NCBI RefSeq assembly: GCF_021440345.1
Contig: NZ_JAKCNS010000016.1
Coordinates: 1 to 64,000 of the forward strand
Length of the DNA: 64,000 nt
DNA from: Kluyvera intermedia
GTDB taxonomy: Bacteria > Pseudomonadota > Gammaproteobacteria > Enterobacterales > Enterobacteriaceae
Direction of reading: 5' to 3'
Notes under the pieces: model-generated
The model's input: the letters and a program-made list of their open reading frames with translations, nothing else
Databases searched by the model: none
Told to the model about the DNA's origin: nothing
Made by a program: the position numbers and the translations under genes
Shown here: positions 10,614-18,910 of the stretch, one piece after another
Numbering within the stretch: the first letter of the stretch is position 1
Layout of the letters: the number at the start of each line of letters is the position of its first letter

Positions 10614-13160
10614 TTATCCTCCCTGGTTGCACACGGTGCGGATGCGTTTAATCCCTGCGGCATCGTCTTTAAGGTTATTGTCACCCTCGGCGACAACCGT
10701 TGCAGCGCACCTCTGTTGCTGTTGGTTTCCCCATTTGACGCGAAGCGTCACCGACTCGCCAAGGCCGGCAAGATAGACGGTACCCCGGTCATCGACGATA
10801 CCGCTGTTAAGCCCATCAGATGAGGTGACGATAGCGCCAAAAGGTACGGTTTTCCCGGTGGGCTGCGTTAAGGTTATCAATGCTCTATAGCCGCGATGCG
10901 CATTGAAATGTGCGATGACGGCGGCGTTACGCGTTGGCACCACCGTGGTTGCCGTATTGCCGCTGTCGACATCTTCCGGCAATTCGTCAGTCTCGATACC
11001 AATGCGGTTTTCGCGATAGGCGGAAAGCGATGGAATGATGGCGTTGCCAAACCAGTCGGTACGGATTCCGCGTTGATTCTCAAAACCTATCCCCGGTGCG
11101 CCGTCAGCATCAACGATGGCGAACTGATTGCCTAACGGTTGAGATAGCGTCACGCCATGGGGATGGGCGACTACCGCGCCGGTAGCCCCATAGCTAAGCT
11201 GCCGCGTACCATCGGTTGCGCTGTAATAGCCCGCATTCAGCCTGCCGTATTGGGCATACCATGTACCGTATAGGCTGCTGCTATTTTCCGGCGTTTGGGT
11301 GCTATGACTCTGCTGCAGTGAGTAGCTCAGGCTATTGTCCGCCAGCAATGAGCCATTGAGGCCAACGTTTTGGGTCGTTGCGCCATGCTGGCTGTTGTTT
11401 AAGCTATAGCTCGCCCAGCTATTGGGCAACCAGCGGCTCAGTGGAACCGTCAGGCCAAAATAGAGTGAGCGATCGTCCGTGCCGCTGCTGGTGTTGCTCC
11501 AGGTGAGTGAGAAGTTATAGCTGATTCCCAGCAGGCTGTAGTTCATGCCTGCGGAAAGAGAACTGTCGCGATGATCATTGTTCCAGTAATTTTGCTGATA
11601 ACCGTTCAGATAAAGATTGCCATCACCGAACTGCTGGCTGAGGTTCATCTGCAGTCGAGCGCGCTTGTGGTCAGTGCCATCATCATGCGTGTCATCATCG
11701 GAATTGCGCTGATTCACCTCCGAAAAGCTGTAGAACCCTTTACTTGAGTAGCGATAACCCGAAAGTGATAGATGGGTGTTGGTTGGGATGATATCCGTGG
11801 AATAAAGGACCCGCCAGGACTGGCCGGTATCGGTTTCACCGGTGTCGAGCTCACTGTGCGCGAAAGTGACATCGGTGGAGATAGCACCCCATGCGCCTAA
11901 GCCAATTCCGGCACCGGAGACGATAGCGTTGTAGTTTTCAGCCATCGTAAGACCTCCGAAGGCCGTCACCTGATTGTTCACGCCATAGATAGCGCTGCCC
12001 TGAACAAATTCAGGCTCTTTGTCGCCACTGCCGCTCGCGGCGCGATAGCGCCCCGCGGTGGCCTCAAAACGTAGATGAGAAGGGCGTTGCATCAAGGCGA
12101 TACTGGAAAATGCCTGGGTCGTTGTATGGACGGTACCATCCGCTTCCTGCACGCTCACTTCCAAATCGTCGCTGTTGGTTGATACCGTCAGATCGTTGAT
12201 TTCAAAGGCTCCGGGTGCCACGTTTTGCTGGTAAAGGGTATAGCCGTTTTGCTTTACGGTGACCACGGCGTTGGTATAAGCCGTGCCGCGAATGACCGGC
12301 GCGAATCCGCGCTCGCTGCCGGGGAGCATGTCGTCATCGGAGGCCACGTTGACGCCGCTAAATTGAATACTGTCGAAGACCTCGCCTCGCGTGCTGGATT
12401 CTCCAGCCAAAAGCTGGGCCTTGAGCACCTGAATATCGTGCTGTGCCCAGGTGGCAATATTTTGCCATCCTTCGTCGCCGTCGGAGCCCGACCAGGTGCC
12501 GTAATTGCGAAGCCTCCAGCCGCCAAGATTCACCCCGCTGCGTAAATTAAGATATTGGCTGTTTTGATTGTTGTGGCCTGAGGTTTCACTTTGCTGCCCG
12601 CTAAATGAATAATCGGCAAAGCCAACGGGCACGCCGGTGTCCCAGCGTGAAGGGTCAATATAGCCATTCCCTCTGTGGGAGAGTGCCGCTTGCGGAATGC
12701 TGAGGTTTAAATTTTGCCGCTGGAAGTCGAATTGGGCGCTGGCTAAGGGAATATAGTCTCCCAGCGGCTGTTTCAGGGGGCTGTCGGTAGGTTCAGCAAC
12801 CAGTTGCGGATAATCGTCAATTTTCACCCCCCATTCTCGCAGCATTTTTGGCGTTAATAGCGGGAGAAGCGAACCATCCTCCGCGTTGGTGTAGGTTAGC
12901 GTTCGATCCTGAATTTTGAGTTTATTGAGCAGAATATGCGAAGGGTAGCTCCCGGCCAGCTGGGCCTTCGGATTGGCAAAAATATTCAGGTCTGCTGCCT
13001 GCGGGGCGTTCTCTCCGCCTTCCAGCGACTGCGGTTGAAAATAGAAATCACGCGCATACAGCGTATTGGCGGTGAGAAGCAGCAGTCCGCCCACGCCGTA
13101 CAGTACGGGCAGGGAGTTCAAATGATGAAAGCGTAGGTTCTGCATCATGGTGAGGTTCAC
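10614..13160 (-). CDS. fimbrial outer-membrane usher
   Basis: Outer-membrane assembly platform of the chaperone-usher pathway (FimD/PapC family), 848 residues, the typical length. A signal peptide runs to about residue 37 (TANTLYA|RDFYF). It is followed by the N-terminal chaperone-binding domain, the 24-strand barrel with plug (the VQEADGTVHTTTQAFSS and GYTLYQQNVAPGAFEINDL stretches are family signatures), and two C-terminal domains ending with a Cys pair (RCAAT, TVCNQ). GTG at 13160 overlaps the chaperone stop (GTGA), implying coupling; ATG 13148 or 13145 are possible alternatives. Confidence 0.93.
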   Translation of the reverse strand: MNLTMMQNLRFHHLNSLPVLYGVGGLLLLTANTLYARDFYFQPQSLEGGENAPQAADLNIFANPKAQLAGSYPSHILLNKLKIQDRTLTYTNAEDGSLLPLLTPKMLREWGVKIDDYPQLVAEPTDSPLKQPLGDYIPLASAQFDFQRQNLNLSIPQAALSHRGNGYIDPSRWDTGVPVGFADYSFSGQQSETSGHNNQNSQYLNLRSGVNLGGWRLRNYGTWSGSDGDEGWQNIATWAQHDIQVLKAQLLAGESSTRGEVFDSIQFSGVNVASDDDMLPGSERGFAPVIRGTAYTNAVVTVKQNGYTLYQQNVAPGAFEINDLTVSTNSDDLEVSVQEADGTVHTTTQAFSSIALMQRPSHLRFEATAGRYRAASGSGDKEPEFVQGSAIYGVNNQVTAFGGLTMAENYNAIVSGAGIGLGAWGAISTDVTFAHSELDTGETDTGQSWRVLYSTDIIPTNTHLSLSGYRYSSKGFYSFSEVNQRNSDDDTHDDGTDHKRARLQMNLSQQFGDGNLYLNGYQQNYWNNDHRDSSLSAGMNYSLLGISYNFSLTWSNTSSGTDDRSLYFGLTVPLSRWLPNSWASYSLNNSQHGATTQNVGLNGSLLADNSLSYSLQQSHSTQTPENSSSLYGTWYAQYGRLNAGYYSATDGTRQLSYGATGAVVAHPHGVTLSQPLGNQFAIVDADGAPGIGFENQRGIRTDWFGNAIIPSLSAYRENRIGIETDELPEDVDSGNTATTVVPTRNAAVIAHFNAHRGYRALITLTQPTGKTVPFGAIVTSSDGLNSGIVDDRGTVYLAGLGESVTLRVKWGNQQQQRCAATVVAEGDNNLKDDAAGIKRIRTVCNQGG

Positions 13161-13849
13161 GACGACAGCGTGGCGGTGTATGCGGTGGTTGTACCGCCAT
13201 AATCATTAATACAGCGCCATGAAACCGATGGGCTAGCGCCTTGGGTACTGAGCGGCAGCGTGAGATGGCTTTGCGGGGCCACCATGTCCGCCTGCACTTT
13301 GTTACTGCCGACATTAAGGCTTGAGAATACAGTATGAAAATTGCTGGTATTTTCAATTTTCAGCTGCTGACCAGACCGGCTGAATCGGAGATTCTTACAG
13401 GCATCTTCAGCGCGGCCGTCCATTCCTTCAGGGCGGTAAAACAACTTTATCTGCGTTTTATAAATAAGGTGTAGTACGTTATTTTTCTCATCCTGGCGAT
13501 CGTTGGCCGGAATCATTCGCACAATTAGATAATAAAGCGATTCAACATTTTTTTTGGTGATATTATCGCTTTTCATGATTCTTAGCGTTTGCTCCGATTT
13601 AGGATCTAGTCGAAATAATGGCGGGGTGATGATAAACGGTGCGCGTGTTTTATTATCGGTATTTATTACCCATGACTGAATAAGCCATGGGAGCTCTTTC
13701 TCCGTGTTGACGAGCGGCAGCGAGGCCTCCTTTTTATTGGCATCATAAATAACTCGTGTACGTCCGAGTTGAATACCCTGCGCATTGGTTACAAAAGAAG
13801 GCGCAATCAGGGTCAATGTTAAAAGCGTGCTGAATAGCGAAGCTTTCAT
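13157..13849 (-). CDS. periplasmic fimbrial chaperone (PapD/FimC family)
   Basis: Periplasmic chaperone that completes the pilin fold by donor-strand complementation and delivers subunits to the usher. It has 230 residues with a signal peptide (to about FVTNA). The two Ig-like domains contain the conserved Arg of LGRTRVIYD and Lys of KTQIKLFYRP, which clamp the subunit C-terminus. The G1/F1 region around SLYYLIVRMIPA is present. An AAGGATAAAT ribosome site precedes ATG 13849. It lies between the pilin and usher genes, the order pilin-chaperone-usher-adhesin. Confidence 0.93.
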   Translation of the reverse strand: MKASLFSTLLTLTLIAPSFVTNAQGIQLGRTRVIYDANKKEASLPLVNTEKELPWLIQSWVINTDNKTRAPFIITPPLFRLDPKSEQTLRIMKSDNITKKNVESLYYLIVRMIPANDRQDEKNNVLHLIYKTQIKLFYRPEGMDGRAEDACKNLRFSRSGQQLKIENTSNFHTVFSSLNVGSNKVQADMVAPQSHLTLPLSTQGASPSVSWRCINDYGGTTTAYTATLSS

Positions 13850-13864
13850 ATTTATCCTTCAGGC

Positions 13865-13896
13865 AAAACCATAACCTGCGACAGAACAGGTTATGG
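13865..13896 (-). terminator. attenuator-like hairpin between pilin and chaperone genes
   Basis: A 10-bp perfect stem (CCATAACCTG / CAGGTTATGG, 13869-13878 and 13887-13896) with an 8-base loop. Read leftwards it is followed by TTTTG. Such hairpins after the major subunit are common in fimbrial operons and give excess pilin transcript over the assembly genes. Confidence 0.75.
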
Positions 13897-13920
13897 TGGG
13901 TCAATAAATGACTTTCCAAA

Positions 13921-14484
13921 CTAGCGATATAGAATACCGACAGTGACTTTTGCATTCGCCGCGCCAGGCGTTACGCCTTGTTGGGTTCCGCTTAGTGAAA
14001 CGTAGCGAGCAGATAGTGTTGTCGATATAACGCCATCAGGGGTTTCCGATAACGGGATATAGAGCTGATGCTCAGCTCCGGTGATATCAAGGTTAGTGGC
14101 ACGATCCTCTTCGGTACTGATTGTGATACCGACCCCTTGCGCACCATCGTCATCCAGCGCAAGCATGTCCGTTTTTTCACTCACCGGAGTACCGGTAAAT
14201 GTTAATTGAACTTGTGATAACCCGTCGGTTGCCACGGGACAGTGGATGAGTGAAATCGGAATGGCAACATCATCCGATTTGCCGTTATTTTCAGTGAAGT
14301 AACTTGGAGCAGGGGAGCCGAGGTAAACATTGATGTTTTTCCCAGAATCTCCTGATATTTCACAGCTTGGGTTAATGATTTCACCTGTGAAGTGAATTTC
14401 ACCTGCATTTGATTCATCAGCCCAGGAAGGTGATGAACCAAGGGCGAATAGCGATAACGCTAATAATGTTGTTTTCCAGTACAT
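13921..14484 (-). CDS. major fimbrial subunit (pilin)
   Basis: Structural pilin, 187 residues from ATG 14484 (GGAG seven bases upstream). It has a signal peptide ending SSPSWA|DES. The mature part begins with the donor strand and contains the pilin Cys pair (NPSCEISG, LIHCPVA). It ends GILYR*, with the penultimate Tyr seen in chaperone-recognised subunits. Being first in a four-gene operon and followed by an attenuator-like hairpin supports a major-subunit role. The gene is more AT-rich than the flanking flagellar genes, consistent with acquisition by transfer. The fimbrial type cannot be named from sequence alone. Confidence 0.88.
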   Translation of the reverse strand: MYWKTTLLALSLFALGSSPSWADESNAGEIHFTGEIINPSCEISGDSGKNINVYLGSPAPSYFTENNGKSDDVAIPISLIHCPVATDGLSQVQLTFTGTPVSEKTDMLALDDDGAQGVGITISTEEDRATNLDITGAEHQLYIPLSETPDGVISTTLSARYVSLSGTQQGVTPGAANAKVTVGILYR

Positions 14485-15019
14485 CGTAATCTCCATGATA
14501 ATTAGCGATCCTTGTAACAATTAAATCAACATGTGAACGCCTGTCAGAACGTCAGTCGAAGTTAGCTGGTTAGCTGCTTCAATATTCTGAAAACACAATG
14601 CGCGTTGGCATGATATCCTTTTATCATTCATGGGCAAGTGGATATTTTTCATTGAAAATGTTGATTGCTTTTTTTCTGGGGGTGTTATTTTGTGGTGATA
14701 TTTCTAAGGTGAATTGGTTGTGTCGATATATTTTTATTATCGACCGCGCTGTAGGCTTGTGTGGATTAAATAGGCCATAATAGGTTTCATTTTTGTAATA
14801 ATGATAATAATTATTTATTTTATGTTCGTGAAGTTAACCTGAACTCAATGAATGTAGGGATTAAAGGGATTCCTAAAAGAACCTGAATAAATTCTGAAAA
14901 TGCACTCTACCAGGCTAAAGCCTCCAAAAAGAGGGGATTCACCCCCTTGTTCCCGCCATTGCCACGCGCGTGAGAAGGCAAAATGAGCCATATCATAAAT
15001 CACATCGCAGATGCAGAAC
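14485..15019. other. AT-rich divergent intergenic region, fimbriae/flhB
   Basis: About 535 bp separate the fimbrial and flhB starts. The left two thirds (to about 14870) are strongly AT-rich, resembling foreign or H-NS-bound DNA, and presumably hold the fimbrial promoter. The right part (14930-15019) is normal in composition and should carry the flhB class 2 (FlhDC-dependent) promoter; I could not pick out a convincing FlhDC box. Short reading frames here have no ribosome site or recognisable product. No invertible-element repeats of fimS type are evident. Confidence 0.5.
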
Positions 15020-16174
15020 GTGGCGGACGAAAGCGACAACGAAGACAAAACGGAAGACCCCACACCCCAACGGCTTGAAAAGGCGCGTGAGGACGGGCAG
15101 ATCCCGCGATCTCGCGAGCTAACATCGTTGCTGATGCTGCTGGTGGGCGTGTGTATGCTTTGGCTGGGCGGGGAGTCGCTTGCCCGTCGTCTGGCTAACC
15201 TGCTGTCGGGTGGGCTGCGCTTTGATCACAGTATTGTCAGCGATCCTAACCTCATCCTCGGACAAATCATCCTGCTGTTAAAAGAAGCCATGCTGGGGCT
15301 GATGCCGCTGATTGTTGGCGTTGTCGTGGTCGCGCTGGTGGCGCCAATGATGCTCGGTGGCCTGGTCTTCAGCGGCAAATCGCTGGCCTTCAAATTCGAT
15401 AAATTAAACCCGCTGCCCGGTATTAAACGCATGTTCTCCGCGCAAACGGCGGCGGAGTTGACGAAGGCGATTATGAAGGCCGTGTTGATGGGCAGCGTGG
15501 CGGGTTTTTTCATGTGGTTCCACTGGCCGCAGATGATGCGTCTGGTCAGCGAATCGCCGCTCTCGGCGATGGGTAACGCCCTCAATATGGTTGGGCTGTG
15601 CGCGCTGCTGGTGGCGCTGGGGATCATTCCAATGGTGGGATTTGATGTCTTCTGGCAGATCCACAGCCATGTGAAAAAACTGCGCATGTCGCGTCAGGAT
15701 ATTCGCGATGAATTCAAACAAAGCGAAGGCGACCCGCATGTGAAAGGGCGTATCCGCCAGATGCAACGTTCGGCGGCGCGGCGGCGGATGATGGCCGACG
15801 TTCCGAAGGCCGATGTTATCGTCAACAACCCAACCCACTACTCGGTCGCGCTGCAGTATGACGAAAACAAAATGAGCGCACCAAAAGTGGTGGCCAAAGG
15901 GGCCGGGCTGGTTGCGCTGCGCATTCGCGAAATTGGCGAAGAGAACCGTATTCCTATGCTGGAAGCACCGCCGCTGGCGCGTGCGTTATATCGCCATGCC
16001 GAAATTGGTCAACAGATCCCAGGCTCGCTGTACGCCGCGGTCGCGGAAGTCCTGGCCTGGGTGTGGCAGTTGAAGCGCTGGAAACTGGCAGGCGGCGTCC
16101 AGCCGAAAAAACCGGATAACTTACCGGTGCCTGAGGCACTGGATTTTTTGAACGAGAAGGACTCTGATGGCTAA
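15020..16174 (+). CDS. flhB: flagellar type III export switch protein FlhB
   Basis: Inner-membrane export-gate component that switches secretion from rod/hook to filament substrates. I start at GTG 15020 (MADESDNEDKTEDPT..., 384 residues, E. coli 382), which matches the enterobacterial N-terminus; ATG 15011 would add three residues. Four membrane segments lie within about residues 30-215. The cytoplasmic domain carries the autocleavage motif N270-P271-T272-H273. The GDPHVKGRIR and LEAPPLARALY signatures are intact. It overlaps flhA by eight bases. Confidence 0.95.
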   Translation: MADESDNEDKTEDPTPQRLEKAREDGQIPRSRELTSLLMLLVGVCMLWLGGESLARRLANLLSGGLRFDHSIVSDPNLILGQIILLLKEAMLGLMPLIVGVVVVALVAPMMLGGLVFSGKSLAFKFDKLNPLPGIKRMFSAQTAAELTKAIMKAVLMGSVAGFFMWFHWPQMMRLVSESPLSAMGNALNMVGLCALLVALGIIPMVGFDVFWQIHSHVKKLRMSRQDIRDEFKQSEGDPHVKGRIRQMQRSAARRRMMADVPKADVIVNNPTHYSVALQYDENKMSAPKVVAKGAGLVALRIREIGEENRIPMLEAPPLARALYRHAEIGQQIPGSLYAAVAEVLAWVWQLKRWKLAGGVQPKKPDNLPVPEALDFLNEKDSDG

Positions 16175-18248
16175 TTTTGTCGCAATGTTGCGTCTTCCCA
16201 GCAACCTGAAATCAACCCAATGGCAGGTTCTCGCCGGTCCGGTGCTGATCCTGCTGATTCTGTCGATGATGGTGCTGCCGCTGCCGGCGTTCGTACTCGA
16301 CCTGTTATTCACGTTTAACATCGCACTCTCGATAATGGTGCTGTTGGTGGCGATGTTCACCCAGCGCACGCTGGAGTTTGCTGCTTTCCCGACCATTCTG
16401 CTGTTTACCACGTTGCTGCGCCTGGCGCTGAACGTCGCCTCCACGCGTATTATCTTGATGGAAGGCCATACCGGCGGAGCGGCAGCGGGTAAGGTGGTTG
16501 AAGCGTTTGGCCACTTCCTGGTGGGTGGGAACTTTGCCATCGGCATCGTAGTGTTCATTATTCTGGTCATCATCAACTTTATGGTTATCACCAAGGGTGC
16601 GGGACGTATCGCTGAGGTTGGCGCTCGTTTCGTCCTGGATGGGATGCCAGGTAAACAGATGGCGATTGATGCCGATCTCAACGCCGGCATTATCGGTGAA
16701 GACGAAGCGAAGAAACGCCGTTCGGAGGTCACGCAGGAAGCGGATTTCTACGGTTCGATGGACGGTGCCAGTAAGTTCGTTCGCGGTGATGCCATCGCCG
16801 GTATCCTTATCATGGTCATTAACGTCATCGGCGGCCTGCTGGTTGGCGTACTGCAACACGGACTGGAACTGGGCAAGGCGGCGGAATCGTATACCCTGCT
16901 GACTATCGGTGATGGCCTGGTCGCTCAGATCCCGGCGCTGGTTATCTCTACCGCGGCAGGCGTTATCGTGACCCGCGTGAGCACCGATCAGGATGTTGGC
17001 GAACAGATGGTCGGTCAGCTGTTCAGCAACCCGCGCGTCATGATGCTAAGCGCCGGGGTACTGGGCCTGCTGGGTCTGGTACCGGGAATGCCAAACCTGG
17101 TGTTCTTACTGTTTACCGCAGCGCTGCTGGGGCTGGCGTGGTGGATCCGTGGGCGTGAAATCAAAGCGCCGGATCAGCCGCAGCCGGTCAAAGCGCCGGA
17201 GAGCAGCACTCAGGCGGTGGAAGCGACCTGGAGCGATGTTCAGCTTGAGGATACGCTGGGCATGGAAGTGGGCTATCGACTGATTCCGATGGTGGACTTC
17301 CAGCAAGACGGCGAGCTTTTAGGCCGTATTCGCAGTATCCGTAAGAAATTCGCCCAGGAGATGGGCTTCCTGCCGCCGGTGGTGCATATCCGTGACAATA
17401 TGGATATGCCGCCAGCCCGCTATCGCATCTTGCTAAAAGGAGTGGAGATTGGCAGCGGTGAAGCCTATCCAGGACGCTGGTTAGCGATTAACCCCGGTAC
17501 CGCCGCAGGGACGTTACCCGGTGAGGTGACGACCGACCCGGCGTTTGGTCTGGCCGCCATCTGGATTGAAAGCGCCCTCAAAGAGCAGGCGCAGATTCAG
17601 GGCTTTACGGTGGTGGAAGCCAGTACCGTGGTGGCAACCCATCTCAATCATCTTATTAGCCAGCATTCGTCGGAACTGTTCGGGCGTCAGGAAGCGCAGC
17701 AGTTGCTGGATCGCGTAACGCAGGATATGCCGAAGCTGACGGAGGATCTGGTTCCGGGCGTGGTGACGCTAACCACGCTGCACAAGGTGCTGCAAAACCT
17801 GCTCGACGAAAAGGTGCCGATTCGCGATATGCGCACCATTCTCGAAACGCTGGCGGAGCATGCGCCGATTCAGACCGATCCGGGCGAGCTGACCTCGGTG
17901 GTGCGCGTGGCGCTGGGGCGCGCGATTACCCAGCGCTGGTTCCCGGGTAATGACGAAGTGCAGGTTATTGGTCTGGATACGCCGCTGGAGCGCTTGTTGC
18001 TGCAAGCGCTTCAGGGCGGCGGCGGGCTGGAGCCGGGGCTGGCTGACCGTCTGTTGGCTCAGTCGCAGGAGGCGCTGGCGCGTCAGGAGATGCTCGGCGC
18101 GCCACCGGTGCTGCTGGTGAACCATGCGCTGCGTCCGCTGCTGTCGCGCTTCCTGCGCCGTAGCTTGCCGCAGCTGGTGGTGCTATCGAATCTGGAACTG
18201 TCCGACAATCGCAATATCCGTATGACGGCTACGATCGGAGGCAAATAA
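16167..18248 (+). CDS. flhA: flagellar type III export gate protein FlhA
   Basis: Major export-gate protein, nonameric, coupling proton flow to substrate export and docking chaperone-substrate complexes. It has 693 residues (E. coli 692). About eight hydrophobic segments fill residues 20-330. The FHIPEP-family loop GAGRIAEVGARFVLDGMPGKQMAIDAD... lies near residues 140-170. A linker leads to the large cytoplasmic domain (from about 350). The start ATG lies inside the end of flhB, and its stop overlaps the flhE start (TAATG). Confidence 0.97.
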   Translation: MANFVAMLRLPSNLKSTQWQVLAGPVLILLILSMMVLPLPAFVLDLLFTFNIALSIMVLLVAMFTQRTLEFAAFPTILLFTTLLRLALNVASTRIILMEGHTGGAAAGKVVEAFGHFLVGGNFAIGIVVFIILVIINFMVITKGAGRIAEVGARFVLDGMPGKQMAIDADLNAGIIGEDEAKKRRSEVTQEADFYGSMDGASKFVRGDAIAGILIMVINVIGGLLVGVLQHGLELGKAAESYTLLTIGDGLVAQIPALVISTAAGVIVTRVSTDQDVGEQMVGQLFSNPRVMMLSAGVLGLLGLVPGMPNLVFLLFTAALLGLAWWIRGREIKAPDQPQPVKAPESSTQAVEATWSDVQLEDTLGMEVGYRLIPMVDFQQDGELLGRIRSIRKKFAQEMGFLPPVVHIRDNMDMPPARYRILLKGVEIGSGEAYPGRWLAINPGTAAGTLPGEVTTDPAFGLAAIWIESALKEQAQIQGFTVVEASTVVATHLNHLISQHSSELFGRQEAQQLLDRVTQDMPKLTEDLVPGVVTLTTLHKVLQNLLDEKVPIRDMRTILETLAEHAPIQTDPGELTSVVRVALGRAITQRWFPGNDEVQVIGLDTPLERLLLQALQGGGGLEPGLADRLLAQSQEALARQEMLGAPPVLLVNHALRPLLSRFLRRSLPQLVVLSNLELSDNRNIRMTATIGGK

Positions 18249-18640
18249 TGCGCAAACTACTGCTGATATTATGTCTGCCATTTTTGGTGCAGGCGGCGGG
18301 TGAGGGGGCCTGGCAGGACAGCCGAATGGGCATTACCCTGAACCATCGCGGTGAGGCGGCATCCTCCACCCAGCTGATTTCCTCGCAGCCGATACAAGGG
18401 GCGACCACGCGGGTCGCCTGGAATATTCAGCTTAACGGGCCTATTCCCGCAGGGCTGGTTACTCGGTTGTGCTCGCTCAGCCGCTGTACCGAACTGGATG
18501 CGCTGAGTGGGTCAACGATGGCGTTTAGCCAGGTGTCGGCAGCCGAACCGTTTCGTTTTATTTGGGAAGTCCCCGGTGGTGGCAGATTAATCCCTGCTCT
18601 TCGGGTTCAAAGCATACAAATCATCGTTAATTACCGCTAG
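18248..18640 (+). CDS. flhE: flagellar periplasmic protein FlhE
   Basis: Small exported protein of the flhBAE operon; in Salmonella and E. coli it acts as a periplasmic chaperone/plug that limits proton leak through the export apparatus. It has 130 residues, the E. coli length. The signal peptide is MRKLLLILCLPFLVQA. The mature part contains the Cys pair CSLSRC. One-base overlap with flhA. It is the last flagellar gene in the window. Confidence 0.93.
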   Translation: MRKLLLILCLPFLVQAAGEGAWQDSRMGITLNHRGEAASSTQLISSQPIQGATTRVAWNIQLNGPIPAGLVTRLCSLSRCTELDALSGSTMAFSQVSAAEPFRFIWEVPGGGRLIPALRVQSIQIIVNYR

Positions 18641-18660
18641 CTGCCGTACTTTTCACCAAT

Positions 18661-18694
18661 CGCCACCGTATTCTGGTGGCGACCTCGCATTTTT
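18661..18694 (+). terminator. weak hairpin downstream of flhE
   Basis: CGCCACC and GGTGGCG form a 7-bp stem around a 7-base loop, but the T-run starts only about ten bases later. It may be the operon terminator or a stabilising structure. Confidence 0.45.
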
Positions 18695-18713
18695 GACCCT
18701 CTCTTTTGAAAGT

Positions 18714-18734
18714 AAAGAAACGTTGTTTTATAAA
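18714..18734 (+). promoter_or_regulatory. candidate KdgR operator upstream of the rhiT-like gene
   Basis: AAAGAAACGTTGTTTTATAA resembles the KdgR box (imperfect inverted repeat GAAAC...GTTTC flanked by A/T). It lies about 180 bp before the transporter start. KdgR controls pectin and rhamnogalacturonan genes in enterobacteria. This is a pattern match by eye only. Confidence 0.45.
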
Positions 18735-18910
18735 TCAGTGACACTTGTGCCACGACTCTTTGCATTTTTGCCAAACCCGCGTGCAGGCTGGCAGAAATAG
18801 GAAGGTATCCCTTAGCGCATACTTTTACTGTAGCCGTGTCAGTACTCCTTTGGGTGAAGCCTTAACCGGCTGGAGGAGTTTTATAATAAAAGACACAGGA
18901 TCGACGGCTA

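Noticed and set aside
14598-14780. 60-codon frame in the AT-rich fimbriae-flhB gap
   Set aside because: No ribosome site, hydrophobic low-complexity product in AT-rich DNA, and no recognisable family.
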